Shown piece after piece: positions 1 through 7,281 of a DNA stretch of 64,000 bases (position 1 is its first letter; the number at the start of each line of letters is the position of its first letter). The notes under the pieces are model-generated. The model ran no database searches. It was not told the origin of the DNA and saw nothing but the letters and a program-made list of their open reading frames with translations. The stretch is taken from assembly GCF_014646255.1 (NCBI RefSeq), contig NZ_BMNC01000013.1, positions 62,001 to 126,000 of the forward strand. The letters are read 5' to 3'. Source of the DNA: Lentzea pudingi. Its GTDB lineage: Bacteria > Actinomycetota > Actinomycetes > Mycobacteriales > Pseudonocardiaceae. The translations under genes and the position numbers were made by a program.

Positions 1-645
1 GGGCTTCGGCCGCACGATCGCGCGACGGTTCGCCGGGCAGGGCGCGACGGTCGTCGTGACGGCCCGCGATCTCGGTGCCGCCCAACGCACGCGCGACCTG
101 CTGCCCGGAGCGCACGCGCTCCAGTGCGACCTCACGGACCCGGCGTCGGTCCGGCGCTGTGCAGAGGAGGCCGGCGAGCTGCTCGGCCACGTCGACGTGC
201 TGGTCAACAACGGGGCGGCGTTCCTCGCGGAGTCCGAGGCGGATGATGCCGCGATCGTGCGCACATCCTGTCCGGCACGGCCGGGACGGTGCTGATGACC
301 GAGAGCTTCCTGCCGTTGCTGCGGCGTTCCGAACGCCCGGACGTCGTCACGCTCGTGTCGCTGGAAGCCGAGTCGCGCAGCGATCCCGCGCACATCGCGC
401 ACGCGGCGTTCCATGCGGCGAAGGCAGGTCAGGGCCGCTACACGGAGATCATGTCGCAACGGCTGCGGCCCGAGGGCATTCGCATGATCTCGTTGTACCC
501 GCCGGACTTCGACAACAACGACGACGCGCCGCGCGACGGGATGCTCACCGCGCAGTCCGTGGCCGACTGCGTGTTGTTCGCCGTGAACCAGCCACGCGAC
601 TGCTTCATCCGCTCGTTCCACTTCGAACCGATGCACGGGAACTAG
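1..645 (+). pseudogene. SDR-family oxidoreductase, 5'-truncated by window and frameshifted
   Basis: The first reading frame (from base 2) gives a Rossmann N-terminus (GFGRTIARRF, then VVVTAR) and the SDR structural motif NNGA, and runs into a stop at 293-295. The homologous reading continues in another frame from about base 259 (AHILSGTAGTVLMTESFLPLL) to the stop at 645, so one indel near 250-262 splits the gene. The catalytic region has a Ser (VSLEAE) and Lys, but the expected YxxxK reads FHAAK, so the catalytic Tyr is Phe. With both the frameshift and the missing Tyr, this is probably a decaying gene. A sequencing error could explain the frameshift but not the Tyr loss. The substrate is unknown. 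The start lies outside the window. Confidence 0.75.
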
Positions 646-1517
646 CGGAACAGCAGGCGCGTGATCTCCGTGTCGGTGGCGCGGCCCTCGTCGTAGGCGC
701 CCTCGCCCTTGAGGTTGTTCATGATCGCGAGCGTGTACCGCTCGTCCTGGCCGACGAACCCGACCGAGTTCATCACCCAGCCACCTTCTTCCTCGGACCA
801 GCCGTTCTTCGCGCCGGAGTCGGGACCCCAGACGCCCCACTGCTGCACGGGTCCGACCTGGCGCATCTGGCCGAGGATGTACGCGCGGTCGTCGGCGGGC
901 ACGGAGTCGAGGACGTAGTTCATCAGGCGGTCGAGGTCGTCGGCGGTGCACTTCTCGAAGCCCCAGTAGGGGAACGCCGACGTATAACCCTTTTGTGGCA
1001 CCAAATCGGTCATTCCGTACTTGCCGAACGCCGCGTTGAACGTCGCGCCGGTGTACTTCTTCCACAGCGAGTCCGCCGCGTCGTCGTCGGACGTGTGCAG
1101 CATCGCGTTCATGAGGCTGCGGTCCTGGGTGCTCAGCTTGATCTTGCCGGCGCGGTGGCGCTCCAGGAGGTTCACGACCATCGCGAGCTTGATCGTCGAT
1201 GCTGTCCACGTCATGTCGCCCGCGTGGTCGTTGCGCCAGACAGCCCCGGACTTGCGGTCCCGCAGCACGAAACCCGTGGTCCCCGGCCTGGTCTCGGCGT
1301 AGTCCTCGGCGGCCTTGATCCGCTTCTGGAAGTCGCACTCGAACCCGCTGTCGGGCAGCGGGCAGACCTCGGGCGTCGCGACGAGGGGTGCTGCCGCAGG
1401 CGTGTGGGACGGCACCTGCGTGCGCGCGGCGGCGGGAGGTTCCGCCGTCACCGCGTGCCCGCATGCCGTGAGGGCAAGCGCACACGCGACAAGGATCGGA
1501 CGGAGCATGCGCCGCAC
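642..1517 (-). CDS. Serine hydrolase, class A beta-lactamase-like lipoprotein
   Basis: 291 residues from a GTG start; an ATG three codons later is possible, but GGAG sits about 9 nt before the GTG. The N-terminus is a lipoprotein signal (LALTAC, lipid-anchored Cys near residue 19) followed by a Pro/Ala-rich linker, so the enzyme should be outside the membrane. The catalytic motifs of the penicillin-recognising family are visible: STIK (S107, K110), SDD (143-145, in the SDN position), and KNGW in place of KTG. Members hydrolyse beta-lactams or act as D,D-peptidase/esterase relatives; which applies here cannot be told. No Glu166-type omega-loop motif is obvious, so beta-lactam resistance should not be assumed. 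It overlaps the stop of the upstream SDR pseudogene by 4 nt, tail to tail. Confidence 0.8.
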   Translation of the reverse strand: MRRMLRPILVACALALTACGHAVTAEPPAAARTQVPSHTPAAAPLVATPEVCPLPDSGFECDFQKRIKAAEDYAETRPGTTGFVLRDRKSGAVWRNDHAGDMTWTASTIKLAMVVNLLERHRAGKIKLSTQDRSLMNAMLHTSDDDAADSLWKKYTGATFNAAFGKYGMTDLVPQKGYTSAFPYWGFEKCTADDLDRLMNYVLDSVPADDRAYILGQMRQVGPVQQWGVWGPDSGAKNGWSEEEGGWVMNSVGFVGQDERYTLAIMNNLKGEGAYDEGRATDTEITRLLFR

Positions 1518-1525
1518 GCTAATGG

Positions 1526-1537
1526 CTCCGATCGGAG
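1526..1537. promoter_or_regulatory. 12-bp perfect palindrome upstream of the lipoprotein gene
   Basis: CTCCGATCGGAG is a perfect palindrome lying 8 nt before the GTG start of the beta-lactamase-like gene on the minus strand; it contains the GGAG that could serve as its ribosome binding site. It could be an operator or chance. No regulator is assigned. Confidence 0.3.
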
Positions 1538-1580
1538 GTAGTCGACCGCCATACGGACGCGGTGATCACGAAAAGGTTAA

Positions 1581-1646
1581 GTCAAAGATGTTTGACACGG
1601 TGTCGGGTTCGCTTTACCTTGGTGATGTCAGGTTTCTTTGACATCA
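1581..1646 (+). promoter_or_regulatory. Promoter with two inverted-repeat operators for the XRE operon
   Basis: A -35 box TTGACA (1592-1597) and a -10 box TACCTT (1615-1620) are separated by 17 bp. The -35 is embedded in GTCAAA-N4-TTTGAC (1581-1596). A perfect 8-bp inverted repeat, TGATGTCA (1623-1630) and TGACATCA (1639-1646), covers the expected transcription start and ends just before the ribosome binding site GGAG (1647-1650). The operon encodes an XRE regulator, so autoregulation at these sites is a reasonable inference. Confidence 0.6.
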
Positions 1647-1657
1647 GGAGCGGGACC

Positions 1658-2080
1658 ATGGCGTTCGAGGAGAAGCGGGCATGGGCGTTGGCGGTCATAG
1701 CCGTCATCGGCTACGCCGTGTACGTCGGGCTTGTCCTGAGCGGCGCCGACGGCCGTCCGCTGGTCGAGGCGCCCTATGTGGGCGCTTTGTTGTGGACGAT
1801 CCTGTTCGGGATCGTCGCCGGCATAGCGTCGGGGATCTGGTTCGGCATCCAGTCGCGCAACGACGGGCTGCAGGCCGACGAACGGGACCAGGTGATCGGC
1901 CGGTTCGGTGATCACATCGGCCAGTCGTTCGTCGTCATCGGCGGCATGTCTTCGATGGCGCTGGCGATGGTCGAGGCGCCGTACTTCTGGATCGCCAACG
2001 TGCTCTACCTGTGCTTCGTGCTGTCGGCGGTGCTCGGTTCCCTCGCGAAGATCGCGATGTACCGGCGGGGAATGCTGTGA
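1658..2080 (+). CDS. Four-TM membrane protein of an XRE operon
   Basis: 140 residues. The ATG is preceded at a proper distance by AGGAG; upstream in-frame starts run into the operator region and are less likely. The sequence shows four hydrophobic segments (about residues 8-28, 38-62, 88-106 and 110-132) with a charged central loop (QSRNDGLQADERDQ). This pattern matches small actinobacterial membrane proteins found directly before a short XRE regulator, here linked by a GTGA stop/start overlap. The partner arrangement suggests that the membrane protein and regulator act together, for example in sensing, but no biochemical role is known to me. Confidence 0.7.
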   Translation: MAFEEKRAWALAVIAVIGYAVYVGLVLSGADGRPLVEAPYVGALLWTILFGIVAGIASGIWFGIQSRNDGLQADERDQVIGRFGDHIGQSFVVIGGMSSMALAMVEAPYFWIANVLYLCFVLSAVLGSLAKIAMYRRGML

Positions 2081-2301
2081 AACCGACGAAAGTCACGAAC
2101 TCCATCCGTGCGTTGAGGTTCGCGCACGGCGAGATGAAGCAGGCCGACCTCGCCTCGGCCATCGGCGTGACGCGGCAGACGTTGATCGCCATCGAGCAGG
2201 GCAAGTACTCGCCCTCGCTGGAGGTGGCCTTCAAGATCGCGCGTGTGTTCGGGGTGTCGCTCGAAGAGGTGTTCCAGTACCCGGAGGAGGAAGAGCTGTG
2301 A
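2077..2301 (+). CDS. XRE-family helix-turn-helix regulator (short)
   Basis: 74 residues from GTG 2077, which overlaps the preceding stop (GTGA). Nearly the whole protein is one Cro/C1-type HTH: KQADLASAIGVTRQTLIAIEQ gives helices 2-3, followed by the typical KYSPSLEVAFKIARVFGV segment and an acidic tail (YPEEEEL). It belongs to the small YozG/YgzD-like group that pairs with multi-TM membrane proteins. Its stop overlaps the start of the downstream oxidoreductase (GTGA), so the three genes are translationally coupled. The palindromes at 1581-1646 are the natural candidate operator. There is no separate effector domain, so any signal would come from dimerisation or from the membrane partner. Confidence 0.85.
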   Translation: MKPTKVTNSIRALRFAHGEMKQADLASAIGVTRQTLIAIEQGKYSPSLEVAFKIARVFGVSLEEVFQYPEEEEL

Positions 2302-3242
2302 AGGCTGTCTTGCAACGAAGATACGGATCGGCGGTGCTCGGTGACCTCGATGTGCCTGTGCCTGGGCAGGGCGAGGTTCTGCTGGAGGTGCGGGCGGCGG
2401 GCGTCGACATGGGCGTCTGGCACATCCTCACCGGCAAGCCGTACCTGTTGCGGGTCATCGGGTTCGGGTTCCGCGCGCCGAAGTCGGTCGTGCCGGGACG
2501 GGACGTCGCCGGTGTGGTGAAGAAGATCGGACCCGGCGTGACCGGGTTCGCGCCGGGAGACGAGGTGTTCGGCACGTGCGAGGGGTCGTTCGCCGAGTAC
2601 GCCGTCGCGCCGGTCTCACAGCTGGCGCGCAAGCCGGAGGGCGCCTCGTTCACCGACGCGGCCGCGCTGCCGATCTCGGGCGGAACGGCGTTGCAGGGGT
2701 TGCGTGGGATCCAACCAGGGCAGAAAGTTCTCGTGCTCGGGGCTGGCGGAGGCGTCGGGTCGTACGGGGTCCAGATCGCGAAGTCCCTCGAAGCACACGT
2801 GACCGCTGTGTGCAGCACGCGCAAGGTCGAGCTGGTGCGGTCACTGGGCGCCGACGAGGTCTTCGACTACACGGTCGCGGACTTCACCGGCACCTACGAC
2901 CTGATCCTCGACTGCGGCGGCGCCAGGCCGTTGTCGGCGCTGCGCAGGGCCACGAACGAGCGCGGCAGGATCGTACTGGTCGGCGCGGAGACCGGGGGAT
3001 CGATCACCGGCGGGTTCCACAAGTCGATCGGCTCGATCCTGCTGAACCCTTTCTCGTCGAAGAAGTTCGTGCCGCTGATGTCCGAGGAACGCGCTGACGT
3101 CTTCGACGAGCTGCGCGTGCTGGTCGAGTCGGGCGCCGTCAAACCCGCCGTGGACAGGGTGTTCCCGCTGGCCGAGGCGCTGGACGCGGTGGACCACGTC
3201 TACACGCGACGCTCCGTGGGCAAGACCGTCGTCGCGATCTGA
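2298..3242 (+). CDS. NAD(P)-dependent alcohol dehydrogenase / quinone reductase-like MDR enzyme
   Basis: 314 residues from GTG 2298. The N-terminal GroES-like fold carries VPGRDVAGVV and the PGDEVFG motif; a Rossmann domain follows with the nucleotide-binding sequence VLGAGGGVGSYGVQIAK. No structural zinc Cys cluster or catalytic-zinc GHE motif is seen, which fits the zinc-free quinone reductase branch of the MDR superfamily. It is the third gene of the XRE operon and therefore probably under that regulator. The 3' end overlaps the oppositely oriented amidohydrolase by 43 nt. The natural substrate is unknown; quinones or enones are typical for this branch. Confidence 0.85.
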   Translation: MKAVLQRRYGSAVLGDLDVPVPGQGEVLLEVRAAGVDMGVWHILTGKPYLLRVIGFGFRAPKSVVPGRDVAGVVKKIGPGVTGFAPGDEVFGTCEGSFAEYAVAPVSQLARKPEGASFTDAAALPISGGTALQGLRGIQPGQKVLVLGAGGGVGSYGVQIAKSLEAHVTAVCSTRKVELVRSLGADEVFDYTVADFTGTYDLILDCGGARPLSALRRATNERGRIVLVGAETGGSITGGFHKSIGSILLNPFSSKKFVPLMSEERADVFDELRVLVESGAVKPAVDRVFPLAEALDAVDHVYTRRSVGKTVVAI

Positions 3243-4381
3243 CCGGCGATCACCACGGTGCTCACGTGGTGCAACGCCGTGATGTCCCGCATCGGATCTC
3301 CTTGCACGGCAATGACGTCCGCATCCCAGCCGGGCTTCAGCACGCCCTTGCTCACGCCGCACGCCTTGGCGGCCTGGCTGGTCGCGCTCGCCAGCACGGC
3401 ACGGTTCGGGATGCCCGCCTCGATCAGGTTCTGCAGGGCGTGGGCCGTGATCCCGTGTGGTTTGCCCGCGCCGATACCACCGTCCGTGCCGGACACCGTG
3501 CGCACGCCGTGGTCGTACATGCGACCGGCCGCGTCGAGCTTGGCGGCGAGGCTCATCCCCATGCGCTCGAACGCCTCCTTGATGTGAGGAGGCGGCTCCA
3601 TCGTGGCGCCGAGCGTGTGGCAGACGGCGATGTCGGCCTCCGCCAGCGCGTCCATCAGTGCGGCGGGCACGACCACGGCCCCGCCGGACAGGCAGGTGCA
3701 GTGCTCGATGCCGTCGACCCCGGCGGCGACGGCGTGCTGGACGGCCTGGAGGCTGTGGGCGTGGGCGGTCACCGGGAGACCGGCCGAATGGGCCTCCTCG
3801 ACCACCACGCGCAGTTCTTGCTCGGTGAACTGGCAGTCGTCGACGATCGTGCCGGGGGTGGCGAACCCGCCGCTGGCCATGATCTTGACGATGTCGGCCC
3901 CGCGCTCGGCCCGTTCGCGCACGGCCCGGCGCAGCTCCTCGTCCCCGGCCGCCTCACCGCCCATCGACCAGCAGTGGCCGCGCGGGCTCGTGATGGGCGG
4001 GCCGGAGGCGAGGACGCGCTGCCGGAACCGGTCACGCTGGTCCGCCACGGCCCACGCCCGGTCGCCGAGGTCGCGCACGGTGGTCACGCCCGCCCTGAGG
4101 TGGCGGTCGAGGCTGTCCTCGATCACCGCGTCCAGCTCCGCGGCGGTGAACGACGGCAGCCGGTCGAGCGCGCCGTTCTCGCTGTCCGCGCACAGGTGGA
4201 CGTGGGTGTCGATCAGTCCGGGTAGGACGGTGGCCGAGCCGAGGTCGACGACCTCGGCACCGGCGACGTCGGGGTGCCCCTGCTCGACGGCCTTGATCTT
4301 CCCGTGCTCGGTGACGACCGTGACGGGACCCGCGATGGACCGCTCACCGTCGAACGCACGCCCTGCCCGCAGCGCCAGCAT
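3200..4381 (-). CDS. Metal-dependent amidohydrolase (imidazolonepropionase-like)
   Basis: 393 residues from ATG 4381. It has the amidohydrolase superfamily layout: a beta-sandwich N-terminus, then the metal motif DTHVHL, the carbamylated-Lys candidate VKIMASGG, metal His in TAHAHS and GIEHC, and the catalytic Asp in SGTDGG. The sequence is closest in style to the imidazolonepropionase/aryl-dipeptidase-like group common in actinomycetes, often of unknown substrate. No signal peptide is visible, so it should be cytoplasmic. It converges on the MDR gene with a 43-nt overlap and sits 38 nt downstream of the cyclohydrolase gene on the same strand, so some read-through transcription is likely. Confidence 0.85.
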   Translation of the reverse strand: MLALRAGRAFDGERSIAGPVTVVTEHGKIKAVEQGHPDVAGAEVVDLGSATVLPGLIDTHVHLCADSENGALDRLPSFTAAELDAVIEDSLDRHLRAGVTTVRDLGDRAWAVADQRDRFRQRVLASGPPITSPRGHCWSMGGEAAGDEELRRAVRERAERGADIVKIMASGGFATPGTIVDDCQFTEQELRVVVEEAHSAGLPVTAHAHSLQAVQHAVAAGVDGIEHCTCLSGGAVVVPAALMDALAEADIAVCHTLGATMEPPPHIKEAFERMGMSLAAKLDAAGRMYDHGVRTVSGTDGGIGAGKPHGITAHALQNLIEAGIPNRAVLASATSQAAKACGVSKGVLKPGWDADVIAVQGDPMRDITALHHVSTVVIAGQIATTVLPTERRV

Positions 4382-4419
4382 CGAGCCAGTCTGAGCCCCA
4401 CATGCTGGGAAAGCAATGG

Positions 4420-5055
4420 TCAGCGTGCGTGCGGCAGCGTGCTGAACTCCTCGACCTGGGGCAGGTCGTGACCGAGCCGGTCGCGCTTCGCCGTCAGGTA
4501 CGCGATGTTGTGCGCGTTGGGCGTCATGAGCGACGGCACGCGCGCCGTCACCGAGATCCCGTGGGACTCCAGCGCCGCGATCTTGTCCGGGTTGTTGGAC
4601 ATCAGCCGCACCGACTGCACGCGCAGGTGCTTGAGCACGCGCGCCGCGGGGGAGTAGTCGCGCACGTCGACGGGCAGGCCGAGCGACGTGGCCGAGTCCA
4701 ACGTGTCCAGTCCCTCGTCCTGCAGCACGTGCGTGCGAATCTTCGACACCAAACCGATTCCACGTCCTTCGTGCCCACGCAGGTACACGAGGATGCCGCT
4801 GCCCTCGCGGACGATGGTGTTCAACGCGGCGTCGAGCTGCTCGCCGCACTCGCAGCGCATGGCGGCGAAGATGTCGCCGGTCATGCACTCGGAGTGGATG
4901 CGCACCAGCACGTTCTCACGCAGCTTCGTCTTGCCGTAGACCAAGGCCATGTGTTCGTGACCGTCCGCGCGGAACGCGACAGCGCGGAAGGTGCCACGAC
5001 GTGTCACCAGGTCGGACTCTGCAACGTCTTCCTCGTTGAAGGTCTGCTCGAACAT
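4420..5055 (-). CDS. ribA: GTP cyclohydrolase II-like enzyme with His at the catalytic Tyr position
   Basis: 211 residues; ATG preceded by AAGGGGA. The GCH II signature is complete: the zinc site HSECMTGD...MRCECG (C57, C68, C70), the GTP-binding loop GHEGRGIGL (94-102) and the SNNPDKI motif. In E. coli RibA the sequence KIRAYALQD carries Tyr105, needed for normal turnover; here the same segment is KIRTHVLQD, so the Tyr is His109. From memory, a Streptomyces coelicolor paralogue (SCO6655) with Met at this place stops at the formamidopyrimidine FAPy instead of releasing formate. I therefore infer a FAPy-forming enzyme rather than a housekeeping riboflavin enzyme. It diverges from the PTPS-like gene and begins the 4.4-11.6 kb cluster. 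No DHBP synthase domain is fused. Confidence 0.85.
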   Translation of the reverse strand: MFEQTFNEEDVAESDLVTRRGTFRAVAFRADGHEHMALVYGKTKLRENVLVRIHSECMTGDIFAAMRCECGEQLDAALNTIVREGSGILVYLRGHEGRGIGLVSKIRTHVLQDEGLDTLDSATSLGLPVDVRDYSPAARVLKHLRVQSVRLMSNNPDKIAALESHGISVTARVPSLMTPNAHNIAYLTAKRDRLGHDLPQVEEFSTLPHAR

Positions 5056-5145
5056 CTCGGTCCCCTTGTCGCCAGGCGCCTTCCGAACGTGCAGCTACGC
5101 TCGGATGGAGTCGCACCGTAACCCGACCGCACAGCGGAGGTCACC

Positions 5146-5556
5146 CTGTTCAGCATCACCGTCCGCGATCACGTGATGATCGCCCACAGTTTCCGCGGCG
5201 AGGTCTTCGGTCCAGCACAACGTCTGCATGGAGCAACGTTCCTGGTGGACGCAACGTTCAAACGAGCTGAACTCGATTCGGACAACATCGTCGTCGACAT
5301 CGGACTCGCGACCCAGGAGCTGAACAAGGTCCTGGCCGCGTTCAACTACCGCAACCTGGACGAAGAACCCCAGTTCGCGGGTATCAACACGTCCACGGAG
5401 TGGCTCGCGAAGCACATCGCCGACCAGCTCGCGGACAAGATCTCCGAGGGTGCGCTGGGTGAGGGCGCTCACGGGATCGATGCGATTGCCGTCACACTCC
5501 ACGAGTCGCACGTGGCGTGGGCCGGCTACGAACGTGCGCTTCGTTCTTCCGGCTGA
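5146..5556 (+). CDS. PTPS / 6-carboxytetrahydropterin synthase-fold protein lacking canonical catalytic residues, probable CTG start
   Basis: The best ribosome binding site (AGCGGAGG, 5133-5140) lies 5 nt before CTG 5146, giving 136 residues beginning LFSITVRDH. In-frame GTG 5173 and ATG 5176 have no Shine-Dalgarno, so a CTG start is preferred. The T-fold pattern is clear (IAHSF, RLHG, TLHES). Compared with QueD/PTPS, the catalytic Cys is absent, the LHGH zinc motif reads LHGA, and the Asp-His pair before RNLxE is N67-Y68. Only the first zinc His residues and the substrate-binding Glu (HES) remain. A normal PTPS or QueD reaction is unlikely; the fold may bind a pterin or pyrimidine intermediate made by the neighbouring cyclohydrolase. 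It overlaps the glycosyltransferase by 23 nt. Confidence 0.8.
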   Translation: MFSITVRDHVMIAHSFRGEVFGPAQRLHGATFLVDATFKRAELDSDNIVVDIGLATQELNKVLAAFNYRNLDEEPQFAGINTSTEWLAKHIADQLADKISEGALGEGAHGIDAIAVTLHESHVAWAGYERALRSSG

Positions 5557-6505
5557 CGTCGCGGACCCGGGCAGTCCCAGCGGCGGCAACGTCTACGACC
5601 TGCGCGTGAGCGCGGGCCTCGACCTCCTGACCGTCGCTGGTGACTGGCCGCGCCCGAGTGACACCAGCGCGTTGGAGCAAACGCTTGCGTCTGTCCCGGA
5701 CGGTGAGGTCGTGCTCCTCGACGGCCTGGTGGGCTGCGGGCTGCCGGAGGTCGTCGTGCCGCACGCGCGCCGGTTGAAGATCGCGGTGCTCGTACACCTG
5801 CCGCTGGCCGACGAGACCGGCCTCGACCCGGCCGTGGCCGCGTTCCTGAACGAGAAGGAAGGCCAGGTCCTGCGGGCCGCCAGCGCGGTCGTCGCGACCA
5901 GCCCCACCGCCGCCCGCGACATCAGGGCCAGGCACGGGCTCGGCCACGTCCACGTCGTGGTCCCCGGCACCGATCCGGCGCCCCTCGCCCGCGGCACGGA
6001 CGGCGTCCACCACCTGCTCTGCGTCGCGTCCATCACACCTCGCAAAGGCCACGACCTGCTGGTCAGGGCGTTGCGGAGGATCGAACGCGACTGGCGGCTG
6101 ACGTGCGTGGGCCCGCACCGGCCGTTCCTGCGCGAACTCCCGCGGGACGACCGGGTGAGCTTCCCCGGCCCGCTCGCCGGCGAGGCGCTGACCAGCGCGT
6201 ATGCCAGTGCTGACCTGTTCGTGCTGGCCTCCCGCGCCGAGACCTACGGCATGGTCGTCACCGAGGCCCTCGCGCACGGTCTGCCGGTCATCGCGAGCGC
6301 GGTCCCGGACGCTCTCGGCGACGGTGGTCTGCTCATTCCGGCCGGGGACGAAAATGCGTTCGTAGCTGCACTGACGCGTTGGTTCGAAGATCAAGATTTC
6401 CGCTCGGAACTGCGTTCCAAGGCCATCGCCCGGCGAGCCAGTTTGTCCACTTGGGACGAATCCACAGAGGACCTGCGGAGGGTGCTGGCTACGCTCCGGC
6501 CATGA
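5534..6505 (+). CDS. Glycosyltransferase family 4 (GT-B)
   Basis: 323 residues from GTG 5534, inside the end of the PTPS-like gene. The N-terminal half carries the acceptor-side Rossmann fold (NVYDLRV, LLDGLVGCG). The C-terminal half contains the donor-binding features ITPRKGHD and the EX7E motif in RAETYGMVVTEALAHGLPV, as in retaining GT4 enzymes that use nucleotide sugars. It is cytoplasmic with no membrane segment. Its stop overlaps the methyltransferase start (ATGA), so PTPS-like, GT, methyltransferase and flippase-like genes form one coupled operon. The likely job is glycosylating the cluster's product or a lipid carrier; sugar and acceptor cannot be predicted. Confidence 0.88.
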   Translation: MRFVLPADVADPGSPSGGNVYDLRVSAGLDLLTVAGDWPRPSDTSALEQTLASVPDGEVVLLDGLVGCGLPEVVVPHARRLKIAVLVHLPLADETGLDPAVAAFLNEKEGQVLRAASAVVATSPTAARDIRARHGLGHVHVVVPGTDPAPLARGTDGVHHLLCVASITPRKGHDLLVRALRRIERDWRLTCVGPHRPFLRELPRDDRVSFPGPLAGEALTSAYASADLFVLASRAETYGMVVTEALAHGLPVIASAVPDALGDGGLLIPAGDENAFVAALTRWFEDQDFRSELRSKAIARRASLSTWDESTEDLRRVLATLRP

Positions 6506-7281
6506 CCTTCGCCCCGGAATGGCTGGCACTGCGGGAAAACGCCGACGCACAGGCACGCTCGACCGAGCTCGCCGACGTGGTCCGCGAAACTCTGGTGAAC
6601 CGAAACCCCCTGACGATCCGTGACCTCGGTTGTGGAACGGGATCGATGGGACGATGGCTCGCCGGCAGGCTCGGCGGCGTGCAGCACTGGGTGCTGCACG
6701 ACCGCGACCCCCGGCTGCTCGGGCTGGCGGAGGCCAGTATGAGCGCGCTGCCGGACGTCACCGCCGAGACGCGTGAGGGCGACCTCACGTCCCTGAAAGC
6801 CGCCGACATCGCGGGCGCCGACCTCGTCACGTGCTCCGCGTTGCTCGACCTGCTCACCGCCGAAGAGATGAACGAACTGGCCATGGCCTGCGTAGAAGCT
6901 CATGTGCCCGCACTGTTCACGCTCTCGGTGGCAGGCCGGATCGACATCGACCCGGCCGAGCCGCTCGACGCCGCCTTCCAGGACGCGTTCAACGCTCACC
7001 AGCGCCGCGTCGTGGACGGGCGCCGTCTCCTCGGACCGGACGCCCCGGCCGCTGCTGAAGAGGCATTCGCAGCGGCCGGCGCCTCGGTCCGGACGGCACA
7101 GAGCCCCTGGCGCATGAATGGCGACGCCCTGCAGCGGGAATGGCTGAAGGGCTGGGTCGATGCCGCGGTGGAGCAGGAACCCGCACTCATGTCGGAGGTC
7201 TCCGAGTACCTGCGCCGCAGGTCGACGGCCTCCGTCGTGGTCCACCACGTCGACCTGCTGGCACTACCGGGAGCTGTGTGA
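6502..7281 (+). CDS. SAM-dependent methyltransferase
   Basis: 259 residues from ATG 6502, overlapping the GT stop. A class I Rossmann methyltransferase is indicated by motif I DLGCGTGSMG (about residues 34-43), the acidic residue ending motif II (LHDRDP) and motif IV-like DLVTCSALLDLL. It lacks features of a known small-molecule subfamily that I recognise. A -10-like TACGCT at 6490-6495, 6 nt before the ATG, could give an additional leaderless transcript. Context (GT upstream, membrane protein downstream, all coupled) suggests methylation of a sugar or heterocycle in the cluster's pathway. Confidence 0.85.
   Translation: MTFAPEWLALRENADAQARSTELADVVRETLVNRNPLTIRDLGCGTGSMGRWLAGRLGGVQHWVLHDRDPRLLGLAEASMSALPDVTAETREGDLTSLKAADIAGADLVTCSALLDLLTAEEMNELAMACVEAHVPALFTLSVAGRIDIDPAEPLDAAFQDAFNAHQRRVVDGRRLLGPDAPAAAEEAFAAAGASVRTAQSPWRMNGDALQREWLKGWVDAAVEQEPALMSEVSEYLRRRSTASVVVHHVDLLALPGAV

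Noticed and set aside
642..1517. Antibiotic-resistance beta-lactamase
   Set aside because: Catalytic Ser and Lys are present, but the Glu166-type omega-loop motif is not recognisable and KTG is KNGW, so only the fold family is claimed.
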